From JBEKOF01 sp049513975 (GTDB taxonomy: Bacteria > Verrucomicrobiota > Verrucomicrobiia > Limisphaerales > Palsa-1400), in the NCBI GenBank assembly GCA_049513975.1, contig JBEKVM010000005.1:10293-74292 (forward strand): a stretch of DNA of 64,000 nt, given 5' to 3'. Positions 47,243 to 55,971 of the stretch are shown here, piece after piece; the stretch's first letter is position 1, and each line of letters begins with the position of its first letter. The notes under the pieces were generated by a model. That model did not search any database. It had not been told where the DNA came from and was given only the letters and a program-made list of their open reading frames with translations. Both the position numbers and the translations under genes were made by a program.

Positions 47243-48826
47243 ATGCCCACGCTTGTTTATAAATTCCAGCAACAGGAACATCGTTTTCCACTCCAAGACC
47301 TCACCTCCATTGGCCGCGGCCGCGATAACGACCTGTGCGTGCCGAGCGATTCCATCTCCGGGCTGCACGCGGTCATTACCCGGGACGGAAACGGCTACCA
47401 ATTGGAGGACACGGGGAGCAGCAATGGAATTGTCGTGGGCGGGCGGCGCGTCCTTTCCTGCCTGCTGCACGAGGGCAGCGTGTTCGCCTTGGGCGATGTC
47501 GAGTTTGTCTTTACGTTGGAAGACTCGGGACCGGGCGTGGCGGAAGCTCCACCGCCAGTTCCAACGGCGGCTACCCCGCCAAGTGAGGTAGGGCGGGCAG
47601 TCCCCTGCCCGCCGCAGGAAGGTAGCGGGACGTTGATTCCTCCGCCCGTGCCCGACGGCGGGCAGGGGACTGCCCGCCCTGCCGTTCCCGGCCCACCCAC
47701 GACTGAGGAATTACCACCACCGCCAACTCCACCGCCAACTCCAACAGAAGTTCCAACCCCAACTCCAACAGCCGCTTCGCCACCAACTCCACCCCCAATG
47801 CCAGCGCGGGCCTCAACGCCAATTTCCACGGGCGCACCCACGGAGGAAGTCATCGCCCGCTTCGAAAAAGCCCGCGATCGTGTGCTTGGGGAAATTGGCA
47901 AGGTGATCGTGGGCCAGCGCGAGGTGCTCAACCAGATGCTGGTCGCCCTGTTCGCCCGCGGCCATTGCCTGCTCATCGGCGTGCCCGGCCTGGCCAAGAC
48001 GCTCATGGTCAGGACCCTGGGCAGCGCGGTGGACCTGGAATCCCGCCGCATCCAATTCACGCCGGACTTGATGCCCTCGGACATTACGGGCACGGACATT
48101 CTGGAGGAGGATACGGTGACCGGCAAACGCGCCTTTCGGTTCCATCGCGGGCCGATATTCAGCAACCTGCTGCTGGCCGACGAAATCAACCGCACGCCGC
48201 CCAAGACGCAGGCCGCGCTGCTCGAAGCCATGCAGGAGCAGCGCGTCACCATTTCCGGCACGAGCTACGACCTGCCCAATCCCTTCATGGTGCTGGCGAC
48301 GCAGAATCCGATCGAACAGGAGGGGACCTACCCGCTGCCGGAGGCGCAACTGGACCGGTTCATGTTTTGCATCCACCTGGCCTACCCGGGGGCGCAGGAG
48401 GAGCAGCAAGTTATACTTGACACAACCCGCGACGCGCCCGCCGTCGTGGTCCCGGTGCTGGACGCCGCCCAGGTGATCCAACTCCAGCAACTGGTCCGCC
48501 AGGTGCCCGTCAGCCAGCACGTCGCCCTTTACGCCCTGAGCCTGGTGCGCGCCACCCGGCCCAACTGCGAGGGGTCGCTGGATTTTGTCAACCGCTGGGT
48601 CAACTGGGGCGCGGGCACGCGCGCCGGCCAGTATTTGCTCCTGGCCGCCAAGACGCATGTCCTCTTGCAGGGCCGCTTCAGTGTCTCCTGCGCCGATGTG
48701 CGCGAGTACGCCCTGCCCGTCTTGCGCCACCGCATTTTCCCCACCTTCACCGCCGCCAGCGAGGCGGTCAACACGGACCAGATTGTGAAAAAAGTCATCG
48801 CTGCGGTCAAGGAGCCGCAGTACTAG
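47243..48826 (+). CDS. FHA-domain MoxR-type AAA+ ATPase
   Basis: 527 residues. Residues 1-95 or so are an FHA domain (SIGRGRDNDLCVPSDSISG, then DTGSSNGIVVGG), which binds phosphothreonine. A proline/threonine-rich linker of about 105 residues follows and is partly built from a GC-rich palindromic repeat. The MoxR AAA+ domain has Walker A GVPGLAKT, Walker B LLLADEINRTPPKTQAALLEAMQEQ (in part) and sensor residues in ATQNPIEQEGTYPLPEAQLDRF (in part). MoxR ATPases remodel VWA-domain partners, which are encoded just downstream. Fusing FHA to MoxR suggests phosphorylation-controlled partner binding, which is inference. The next gene starts 7 bases later. Confidence 0.93.
   Translation: MPTLVYKFQQQEHRFPLQDLTSIGRGRDNDLCVPSDSISGLHAVITRDGNGYQLEDTGSSNGIVVGGRRVLSCLLHEGSVFALGDVEFVFTLEDSGPGVAEAPPPVPTAATPPSEVGRAVPCPPQEGSGTLIPPPVPDGGQGTARPAVPGPPTTEELPPPPTPPPTPTEVPTPTPTAASPPTPPPMPARASTPISTGAPTEEVIARFEKARDRVLGEIGKVIVGQREVLNQMLVALFARGHCLLIGVPGLAKTLMVRTLGSAVDLESRRIQFTPDLMPSDITGTDILEEDTVTGKRAFRFHRGPIFSNLLLADEINRTPPKTQAALLEAMQEQRVTISGTSYDLPNPFMVLATQNPIEQEGTYPLPEAQLDRFMFCIHLAYPGAQEEQQVILDTTRDAPAVVVPVLDAAQVIQLQQLVRQVPVSQHVALYALSLVRATRPNCEGSLDFVNRWVNWGAGTRAGQYLLLAAKTHVLLQGRFSVSCADVREYALPVLRHRIFPTFTAASEAVNTDQIVKKVIAAVKEPQY
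47590..47680 (+). repeat. Perfect 24-bp inverted repeat inside the FHA-MoxR gene
   Basis: The arms 47590-47613 and 47657-47680 are exact reverse complements (AGGGCGGGCAGTCCCCTGCC plus CGCC). They are intact within the linker-coding sequence and translated as VGRAVPCPP and GGQGTARPAVP. The reading frame is preserved across both arms. This is the dispersed palindrome type seen elsewhere in this window, recruited into coding DNA. Confidence 0.8.
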
Positions 48827-48833
48827 GTGATTG

Positions 48834-49721
48834 GTGAACGCTGCCGCCTACAAATTTCTCCCGCCGGAACTGGCCGAACGGCTGCGCGGCCTGGGCCTGA
48901 CGGTGCGGCGGCCGGTGGAAGGCGCCATGCAGGGCTTGCATCGCTCCCCGCACCACGGCTCCTCGGTGGAGTTCGCCGATTACCGCGAATATACGCCCGG
49001 CGACCCGCCCAGCCTGATTGACTGGGCCATCTACGCCCGCAGTGACCGCTATGTCATCCGCCGCTATCAGGAAGAGACCAATCTGCGCGCCCACCTCCTG
49101 CTGGACATTTCGGAAAGCATGGTGTTCCGCGAGGCCGGGCGGCATTCGAAAATGGATTACGCCTGCTATCTCGCCGCCGCTCTGATGCTGATTTTGCTCG
49201 GCCAGTCCGATTCCGCCGCCCTCACGCTGTTCAACGAGGAAATCCGGCGGACCTTTCCGCCCGTCGGTTCGCTCGACGGCCTGCGGCCCATGCTCCTGGC
49301 GCTGGAAGAAATCAAGCCGGCCGGACGCAGCCAAATCGAGCAGGCCCTCCACCAGACGGCGGAAAAAATCCAGCGGCGCAGCCTGGTGATTTTGATTTCC
49401 GACCTTTTGCAGGAGCCCTCCGGCATCATTCGCGGCATCCAGCACCTGCGCCACAACAAGCACGAGGTTTTGATATTGCAGCCGCTGGACGCGGCGGAGT
49501 TGAGCCTGAGCTTCGGCGGCCTGGCCGAATTGCGCGAACTGGAAACGGGCGCGCGCCTGCCGGTGGAAGCCGGGGAAATCCGGGAAGCCTACGCCAACGA
49601 AGTGCGGAAGTATCTGGATGAAATCCGGCGCGGCTGCCTGGGGAGCCTGGCGGATTATCTTCTGATTGACACGCGGACGCCGGTGGAGGAGACGTTGCAC
49701 GCCAAATTTGGCCAGCTATGA
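48834..49721 (+). CDS. DUF58-domain protein
   Basis: 295 residues from the GTG at 48834 (TTG 48831 also possible). The DUF58 signature is clear: GSSVEFADYREYTPGDPPSLIDW and then YVIRRYQEETNLRAHLLLDISESM, quoted only in part, with a VWA-like DxSxS (DISES) at about residue 90. DUF58 proteins are VWA-like partners of MoxR ATPases. It starts 7 bases after the FHA-MoxR stop, and its stop overlaps the next gene's start as ATGA. It is therefore tightly coupled in the operon. Confidence 0.92.
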   Translation: MNAAAYKFLPPELAERLRGLGLTVRRPVEGAMQGLHRSPHHGSSVEFADYREYTPGDPPSLIDWAIYARSDRYVIRRYQEETNLRAHLLLDISESMVFREAGRHSKMDYACYLAAALMLILLGQSDSAALTLFNEEIRRTFPPVGSLDGLRPMLLALEEIKPAGRSQIEQALHQTAEKIQRRSLVILISDLLQEPSGIIRGIQHLRHNKHEVLILQPLDAAELSLSFGGLAELRELETGARLPVEAGEIREAYANEVRKYLDEIRRGCLGSLADYLLIDTRTPVEETLHAKFGQL

Positions 49722-51790
49722 CCGGCCTCACCGCCCTTAATCCGCTTTTCCTTTCCTTGCTGCCGCTGGCCGCGCTGCCGGTCGCGTTTCATTTCTTCTT
49801 CCGCCTGAAAAGACAAACGCGCCCGTTTCCGACCCTGATGTTTTTTCACCGCCTCGATCCCAAGCTCAACGCGCGCCGCCGCCTGCGCGAATGGCTCATC
49901 CTGCTCTTGCGCACCCTGCTCATCTTATTCCTTTTGCTCGCGCTGGCCCGGCCGGTTTGGTTCGGCCACGGCCAGGCCGGTGACCTGGCGGTCGTGCTGC
50001 TGATTGACAATTCCGGTTCCATGAGCGGCTCCGGCGAAGGCGGACGGACCAAACTCAAGCAGGCCCTGGATGGCGCGCGCGACCTCCTCGCGGAACTGCG
50101 CGGACCGGACCGCGCCGGGATCGTTCTCGTCGTGCCCGATCCGGCCGCGCCCTTGCCGGCCGGCCTCACCCAGGACAAGGCCGCACTCAAACTGGCCCTT
50201 GACGGCATCGCCGAAACCGAAGCCAGCGGCAGCGTCGCCGCCGCCGTGGACCGGGCCATGCGGATGCTTGACAGCGGGGCCGCCGCCCATCGGGAAATCC
50301 AGATGTTTTCCGATTTGCAGCAGGAGAAATGGGGCCAGCCTCCGGTCAGCCCGCCCGCGCCGCCGCGCGGCCTCGGCCTGGTCGTTCACCGCGTCGCCTC
50401 GCCGTCCTCCGGCCTGCCCAACGTCTCGCTGACGCGTCTGGAGATGCCGGCCCGGCCGGTCGTGGCCGGCCGCCGCTTCCCGGTGCAAGTGCAATTGGCC
50501 AACCCGGGCCTGGGCACAGCCCAGGTGCGATTGAATTGGCTCGACGACGCCGGCAATCGCGGCGGCCTGGATGTCACGGTTCCAGCGCAAGAGCAGAGCA
50601 ATGCCACGGTCACTCTGGTCGCGCCCAATCCCGGCCTGCGCTGGGTGCTGTTCTCTGTGGACGGCGATGATTTCCCCTCCGACAACCGCGCCGCCACGGC
50701 CTTCGTCGGCGTGGAACAGCAATCGGTCCTGTTCCTCGGCAGTCCGGCCGACTTCGGCTACCTGCCGCTGGCGCTGTCGCCCGGCGGCGATGGCCGTTTG
50801 TCGGGATTGGCCGCTTCCTTTTCCAGTTTCGATGCCTTTGCCGCCGGCAAACCCACCGGCTTTGTGGTCCTGCCGTGGGACGCCATTTTGCAGACTGGCC
50901 CGGATGTCGCCGCGCGGCTTAACGCCTTGCGCCAGTTCCTGTTGAAGGGAGGAACCGCGTTGCTCGTGCCGTCGCCGGGAGGTCAGGCCGGCGGGGGAAC
51001 GAAACCGGATTGGCTGGCCATGGCCCCGGAGAGCCTGCAAGGCTCGTCCAACGGCCTTGCGCTGACGGTGCTCGACAAAGCCAGCGCCATCTTTGACGAT
51101 CTGCGCGACGAAAAGGGCGAAATTGCGTTGCGCAACGTGAAGGTGTTTCGCTTCCTGCCGCTGCGCCTTGCGGCCCAAGCCGCGCCCCTGCTCGGATTGG
51201 AGGACGGCAGGATTATCCTTGCGGCGCAGAACGTGGGGCAAGGGCGGCTGCTGGCCGGCGGTCTGGCCTTTGATCCGGCTTGGAGCACCTTGCCGCTCAA
51301 GCCGGCGTTTGTCGCGCTCGCCCAAGGCATGGTGCTCAACCACGCGGGCGCGCCCGCCAGCATCACCTCGCTGGTGGCGGGCGATCCCTTGACCGGCTTG
51401 CCCGGCGGCGCTGCCTCGCTCGTGGTCCAATCGCTCGGCGGCAGCCCGCTGGACTGGAAAGGCCCGGCCGGCCAATTCACCACCTTCCCGCGCGTCGGCG
51501 TCTATGCCTTGCACCTGGGCCAGGAAACCCGCTGGGTGGCGGTGCGGTCTTCGGAAAAGGAAGGCCGCCGCAAGTTCATTTCCGGCGACACGCTGGCGGC
51601 GCTGGGAAACCTGCCCTATGCCGTGGACAGTTTATCCGGAAGCGGGAATGCGCCGTCGCAATTTCGCCAGCAGGAACGCTCGCTGGATTTGAGTTTGCCC
51701 ATGCTGCTGCTGGCCTTCGCCTGCCTGGGGTTGGAAGGCTGGCTGGCCAATCCCCCGCCCATGAAGCCCCGCGCCGCCGCAGTGAGTTAA
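49718..51790 (+). CDS. BatA-like membrane protein with VWA domain
   Basis: 690 residues. The N-terminal BatA-type membrane hairpin (LNPLFLSLLPLAALPVAFHFF, then LREWLILLLRTLLILFLLLA) is followed by a VWA domain with MIDAS motif DNSGSMSGSG. A long C-terminal beta-rich part contains a GATase-like region around VEQQSVLFLGSPADFGYLPL and ends in a final membrane helix (LSLPMLLLAFACLGLEGWLA). Members of this group accompany MoxR and DUF58 in Bat-type clusters, whose loss affects envelope integrity or aerotolerance. ATGA overlap with the DUF58 gene fixes the start. Confidence 0.88.
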   Translation: MTGLTALNPLFLSLLPLAALPVAFHFFFRLKRQTRPFPTLMFFHRLDPKLNARRRLREWLILLLRTLLILFLLLALARPVWFGHGQAGDLAVVLLIDNSGSMSGSGEGGRTKLKQALDGARDLLAELRGPDRAGIVLVVPDPAAPLPAGLTQDKAALKLALDGIAETEASGSVAAAVDRAMRMLDSGAAAHREIQMFSDLQQEKWGQPPVSPPAPPRGLGLVVHRVASPSSGLPNVSLTRLEMPARPVVAGRRFPVQVQLANPGLGTAQVRLNWLDDAGNRGGLDVTVPAQEQSNATVTLVAPNPGLRWVLFSVDGDDFPSDNRAATAFVGVEQQSVLFLGSPADFGYLPLALSPGGDGRLSGLAASFSSFDAFAAGKPTGFVVLPWDAILQTGPDVAARLNALRQFLLKGGTALLVPSPGGQAGGGTKPDWLAMAPESLQGSSNGLALTVLDKASAIFDDLRDEKGEIALRNVKVFRFLPLRLAAQAAPLLGLEDGRIILAAQNVGQGRLLAGGLAFDPAWSTLPLKPAFVALAQGMVLNHAGAPASITSLVAGDPLTGLPGGAASLVVQSLGGSPLDWKGPAGQFTTFPRVGVYALHLGQETRWVAVRSSEKEGRRKFISGDTLAALGNLPYAVDSLSGSGNAPSQFRQQERSLDLSLPMLLLAFACLGLEGWLANPPPMKPRAAAVS

Positions 51791-51839
51791 TTTGAAAAGC
51801 GCTTTTTGTTTTTCCGAACGCGGCCATAATGGGCGGGGA

Positions 51840-53177
51840 ATGAAACTGCATCGCCTGGCATGGGTGGCAGGGATGGTCGGTTTGCTCCTCTCGCATTACT
51901 GGCTGGTGGCGCAAATCGAGCCTTTTTATTCGTCCATTTATTGTTTTCTTTGGTGGTCGTACATCCTGGCCGTGGATTTTGCGGTTTATCGTCTGCGCGG
52001 CCATTCCCTTTTGCGCGATCAGCCGCGGGAGTTTTTGTTTCTCGCCGTTTGGTCCGTGCCAGTGTGGCTGGTCTTTGAATTGGCCAACCTGCGCCTGCAG
52101 AATTGGTACTATGTGATGGCGCCGTACGGCTTTTCCTGGGGAACGCTTTATCTCGTTCTCGCCTTCGCCACCGTGCTGCCCGGCCTGTTTGAAACAACGT
52201 CCCTGGTGCTCGCGCTGCTGGAGAAATTCGTGCCTGGCGGAAGCATCCGGGGACGGCCCTTTGCCGTGAGCCGGCTGAACCTCGGCCTGCAACTGGCGCT
52301 GGGAGGGACGATGCTGGCGCTGATGCTGGCGTTTCCCAGGAATTGTTTTTGCCTGGTGTGGGGCTTTGCCTACTTTCTGACCGACCCCATCTGTTACTGG
52401 GTCAGGCGCGCGGAGAAGAATCACGCGGGCCGCAGCCTGCTGGGCCAGTTGGCGGCGGGCGACAACACCCGGCTGGTGGCGCTGCTGGTGGCGGGATTCA
52501 TTTGCGGCGGGCTTTGGGAGGCCTGGAACCTCGGCGCGCGCACCAAGTGGATTTATTCGGTCCCTTTCTTTGACGAGCTGAAACTGGGCGAGATGCCGGT
52601 GCTGGGCTTTTTGGGTTTCCCGCCCTTCGCCCTGGAATGTTACACCCTGGTGAATTTTCTAAGCCTGTTTCGGGACGGGCGCAATTGGGAGTTGAGCGCG
52701 CCGGAAAACGCCGCGCGCCGCGGCATGCCCGCCGGCGGCGTGGCCTTGGGCGCGGTGTTGCTGCCGCTGGGCATCCTGTGCGCCTGCGCCGCCATCGCTG
52801 TCGAGCGGACGACCGTCGCTTCTTACGCGACGCCGCTGGACTGGTGTTTTTCCCAGGAACTGGGGAAACAAGGCGTGAACGCCTTGCAGGAAAGACAGGC
52901 GTTGCAAGGAAATCAGTTCTTAAGATTGAAGGAACGGCCGCCCGAAATTGATCCGGCGTTGTTTGCCCGGATGCGGCGCGTCGCGAGCCTGGGGGAACTG
53001 AAGGGGATGGGACTGAAGAACGCGCTGGCGCTGGAAAAATTGGGAATCAAAGGGGTGGAAGATCTGGCGCGGCAGAATCCGGAAGAACTGCTCCTCCAAC
53101 TCGGGGCCTTGCACCAGAAAGTGCGGCTGGAGGAGGTCAAGATTTGGATACGCGCCGCGAAGCGGCATCACGGCTGA
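51840..53177 (+). CDS. Hypothetical membrane protein with C-terminal helix-hairpin-helix region
   Basis: 445 residues. About eight hydrophobic segments occupy residues 1-320 (for example LAWVAGMVGLLLSHYWLVA and LYLVLAFATVLPGLFETTS), so it is an integral membrane protein. After them comes a hydrophilic tail with MRRVASLGELKGMGLKNALALEKLGIKGVEDLARQNPEELL (in part), a helix-hairpin-helix pattern like DUF4332 domains. HhH regions usually bind DNA or mediate protein contacts, and their presence on a membrane protein is unusual. The gene follows the VWA gene by about 50 bases within the operon. The start 51840 has a purine-rich stretch before it but close spacing. Confidence 0.78.
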   Translation: MKLHRLAWVAGMVGLLLSHYWLVAQIEPFYSSIYCFLWWSYILAVDFAVYRLRGHSLLRDQPREFLFLAVWSVPVWLVFELANLRLQNWYYVMAPYGFSWGTLYLVLAFATVLPGLFETTSLVLALLEKFVPGGSIRGRPFAVSRLNLGLQLALGGTMLALMLAFPRNCFCLVWGFAYFLTDPICYWVRRAEKNHAGRSLLGQLAAGDNTRLVALLVAGFICGGLWEAWNLGARTKWIYSVPFFDELKLGEMPVLGFLGFPPFALECYTLVNFLSLFRDGRNWELSAPENAARRGMPAGGVALGAVLLPLGILCACAAIAVERTTVASYATPLDWCFSQELGKQGVNALQERQALQGNQFLRLKERPPEIDPALFARMRRVASLGELKGMGLKNALALEKLGIKGVEDLARQNPEELLLQLGALHQKVRLEEVKIWIRAAKRHHG

Positions 53178-53276
53178 AAGGAATTAGATAGCCGTTGACA
53201 CGAACATTCTTTCGATCTGGTGCAGGAGTTGTGATTGCAGCTTGCTGGACGGGATTTTTTGTGGAAGATTAGGACC

Positions 53277-53471
53277 ATGAGCGCACAGGAGATTATCGAG
53301 CAGATTAAAGCCTTGCCATCGGACGAACGGGCGCAGGTGACTAAATTCGTAGTCGAGTCCGATGATTCCTGGATTCCAGAAGACTTCAAGCAAGGCATGG
53401 CTGACATCGCCGCCGGCCGCGTGGTGGATTTGGACACCGCGTTGAATGAGCCGTTTCCGGGCGGCCAATGA
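53277..53471 (+). CDS. Antitoxin-like protein of a type II module
   Basis: 64 residues from ATG 53277 (MSAQEIIEQIKALPSDERAQ). It is acidic and short, with a helical N-terminus and a flexible tail, like the antitoxins of RelE/ParE modules. Its last bases (ATGA) overlap the start of the toxin gene at 53468, the classic arrangement for such pairs. It sits inside the long envelope operon between the HhH membrane gene and the VWA/GATase-like gene. Identification rests on size, acidity and neighbour. Confidence 0.7.
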   Translation: MSAQEIIEQIKALPSDERAQVTKFVVESDDSWIPEDFKQGMADIAAGRVVDLDTALNEPFPGGQ

Positions 53472-53743
53472 ACTATCGCTTTCGTGCCGCTAAGTCCTTT
53501 TGGCGCAGTTGGAGCCGGCTCTCAGACGTCCAGCAACGGGCGGCGCGGCTGGCGTTCCCGGTTTTCAAAGCCAACCCATTCGATCCGCGCTTGCAGGCGC
53601 ACAAGATTCACAGGCTCTCCGCTGTCTATGGCCGCACCATCTACGCGATGGAGATCGCGGGCGATTTGCGGGCCACATTCTACGTTGAGGGCGAAACCGT
53701 CTGGTCCGTGTCAATTGGCACGCATGACCTTTACAAGGGATAG
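53468..53743 (+). CDS. RelE/ParE-like toxin
   Basis: 91 residues, basic, with the typical layout of this fold: FRAAKSFWRSWSRLSDVQQRAARLAFPVFKANPFDPRLQAHKI (quoted in part) followed by the beta-strand block VYGRTIYAMEIAGDLRATFYVEGETVWSVSIGTHDLYKG (in part). The final IGTHDLYK resembles the conserved C-terminal strand with His and Tyr of YafQ/RelE-like toxins. RelE members cleave mRNA on the ribosome, and ParE members target gyrase; which applies is unknown. It overlaps the antitoxin by 4 bases. Confidence 0.8.
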   Translation: MNYRFRAAKSFWRSWSRLSDVQQRAARLAFPVFKANPFDPRLQAHKIHRLSAVYGRTIYAMEIAGDLRATFYVEGETVWSVSIGTHDLYKG

Positions 53744-53764
53744 AAGTAACCTACATTTTTCGGA

Positions 53765-55963
53765 GTGATCTTGCTGGCCGCCATCCAATGGCATCCGCGA
53801 CTGGCGCCGTTCTGGTGCGCCGCCCTGCTCCTGGCCCTCGCCGCGTGGGGATGGCTCCTCTGGACGCGTCTCCGCCGACGAGCGCCCCTGGCCGCGCGCT
53901 GGCTGGCCCTGCCCAAGTGGATCACCTTGCTGCTGCTGTTGCTCGCGCTCTTCGACCCCGTTTCCATGCTCCAGAAATCCGAGCCGGCCAAAGGCAGGCT
54001 GCTCGCCCTCCTCGATTCCTCTTCTTCCATGGATGTGGCGGACGATTACCGCCAGCCCCGCGCCGACCGTGCCCGCGCCATTGTCGAGCAATGGAAAAAA
54101 TCGCTCCCCGCCGGGGTCACCCTCGACGAATTGGCCTTCGACACCACGATTCACAATCCGGGCCAGGCCCCGGCGGCCACCCTTCGCGGCACCGATCTGG
54201 GCGGCTGTTTGCTGGCCCTTTCCGAACGCGGCGATTTGGCGTCCTATCTCGGTGTCGTCCTGCTCACCGACGGCGGAGATGAAGCCATCGAAGACCCGAC
54301 GCTGCCCAGGATCCCTCTTTCCATCGTGGGCATCGGAACCGACCCGGCAACATGGAACGACCTGGCCATCGCCGATGTGCAGGCGCCGGTGACGGCCGAG
54401 AAAGACACGGATTTTGAGATCAGCGCGGACCTCCTGGCCCGCACCGGTCATGGCGCCGGTTTCGGGCGCACTGTGGCGCGCACCCGTGTTTTATTGGAGC
54501 ACGCGGCGGGCGCCGGCTGGGAAAAAGTCAGCGAGACCAACGTGGACCTGTCCAATTTGAGCGCCCATCTGCGCCTCTCCGCCCGGAGCAGCCAACTGGG
54601 CGTGCAGCGCTACCGGGCCACCATCCAGCCGGCCAGCGGCGAGCTTTCCACGCTCAATAACTCGCGCACCGTCGCCGTGAACGTGCAAAAGAAGGCGCTT
54701 CACGTCCTCTATTTCACTCTCGAGTTGGGACAGGAATTCAAAATGTTGCGCAACGAATTGGGGCGCGATCCCGGCCTCTCTTTCTCCGCCTTGTTCCGCA
54801 GCGCCGGCTCGCGCTTCACCCTGCAAGGCGACCGCGTGTCCGGCGATGACGCCCTGGCCGCGGGGTTCCCCGCCGGCAAGGACGGACTCAAGCCCTACGA
54901 CGTGATCATCATCGGTTCCTTTCCAGCCGAGCAAGCCGCGCCGCGGCAGATGCAGGCCCTGATTCAATTTGTCGAAGAAGGCGGGACGTTGATTTTTCTC
55001 GGCGGGGACGAATCTTTCGGCCGCGGCGGTTATGCCGGCAGCCCGCTGGAGGTTCTCTTTCCCTGGCGGCTTTCGTCGCAAGAACCGCCCCCGGCGCAAG
55101 GCTCCTTCGCCGTGGGCGTCCCGCCGATGGCCTCGGGCCACCCCATCCTGGCGACCGTCGAGGACACGGTGACGCGCGCCCCGGTCCGCCTCGACAGTCT
55201 GAACCGGGTGGGCGAACTCAAGCCCAACGCCACCGCCCTGCTCACCGCGCAATTGGGCGACCGCGGCGTCGCGGCGGTCGCGGTGCAGCCCTTTGGCAAG
55301 GGCAAAGTCATGGGCATCGCCACCGACACCTTGTGGAAATGGGCCTTGCAGCCCGAACCCCTCCGCTCGGCCTACGGCCTGTTCTGGCGGCAGGCCGTGC
55401 GCAATCTCACCGGCAAAACCGAAGGCGGCCAGAACCTCGCCGTGCGCTGGGACAAGGACTTTTACCGGCCCGGCGATCAGGCGGCCGGCGAGATTCGGGT
55501 GCTCGGCGCCGGGGCGGGCGTGCTGCGCTTCACTGCCTCCCTGTCAAGAAATAACCAAAGCACCGCCGTCGAGGTGGCCCCTCTGCCGGGGCAGCCGCAG
55601 ACCTTTCAAGTCAAAACCCGCTTTCGCGACCGGGGTGATTATGATTTTCGGCTGGTCGCCTATCAGGGCGACCGGGTTCTGGAGGCCTACGAAAAGAGCT
55701 TTCCCATTGCGCCGCGGGTGGACGAGGGATCGCGCCTGGAGCTGGACGAGGTCTTCCTCAAACGCGTCGCCGCCCTGGGCGGAGGCGTTTATTTCCGCGA
55801 AGCCGACGCGGGACAATTTGTGGAGCGGATCGCCAGCCGCCCGTTGCGCAAGGTGGCGGTCGAGGAATCCTCCCTGGTCGAGGCCGGCCCCTGGTTTGTT
55901 CTTGTTTTCCTGGCCGTCCTGGTGCTGGAATGGACCCTGCGGCGCAAAGTCAACCTGTTCTGA
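53765..55963 (+). CDS. Membrane protein with VWA and glutamine amidotransferase-like domains
   Basis: 732 residues from GTG 53765, 21 bases after the toxin stop. Two N-terminal membrane helices (FWCAALLLALAAWGWLLWT and LPKWITLLLLLLALFDP) precede a VWA domain with MIDAS DSSSSMDVAD. A long beta-rich part contains the class I GATase-like stretch YDVIIIGSFPAEQAAP...FVEEGGTLIFLGGDESFGRGGY (in part). A catalytic Cys nucleophile for glutamine is not apparent, so it is probably non-catalytic. A C-terminal membrane helix (WFVLVFLAVLVLEWTL) is present. Paralogous in plan to the BatA-like gene, and a likely MoxR client. Confidence 0.87.
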   Translation: MILLAAIQWHPRLAPFWCAALLLALAAWGWLLWTRLRRRAPLAARWLALPKWITLLLLLLALFDPVSMLQKSEPAKGRLLALLDSSSSMDVADDYRQPRADRARAIVEQWKKSLPAGVTLDELAFDTTIHNPGQAPAATLRGTDLGGCLLALSERGDLASYLGVVLLTDGGDEAIEDPTLPRIPLSIVGIGTDPATWNDLAIADVQAPVTAEKDTDFEISADLLARTGHGAGFGRTVARTRVLLEHAAGAGWEKVSETNVDLSNLSAHLRLSARSSQLGVQRYRATIQPASGELSTLNNSRTVAVNVQKKALHVLYFTLELGQEFKMLRNELGRDPGLSFSALFRSAGSRFTLQGDRVSGDDALAAGFPAGKDGLKPYDVIIIGSFPAEQAAPRQMQALIQFVEEGGTLIFLGGDESFGRGGYAGSPLEVLFPWRLSSQEPPPAQGSFAVGVPPMASGHPILATVEDTVTRAPVRLDSLNRVGELKPNATALLTAQLGDRGVAAVAVQPFGKGKVMGIATDTLWKWALQPEPLRSAYGLFWRQAVRNLTGKTEGGQNLAVRWDKDFYRPGDQAAGEIRVLGAGAGVLRFTASLSRNNQSTAVEVAPLPGQPQTFQVKTRFRDRGDYDFRLVAYQGDRVLEAYEKSFPIAPRVDEGSRLELDEVFLKRVAALGGGVYFREADAGQFVERIASRPLRKVAVEESSLVEAGPWFVLVFLAVLVLEWTLRRKVNLF

Positions 55964-55971
55964 GGATGCGG

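Noticed and set aside
45457..47250. Minus-strand frame of about 600 codons opposite the DUF4159 gene
   Set aside because: Antisense shadow; the plus-strand gene has a recognised domain and fits its operon.
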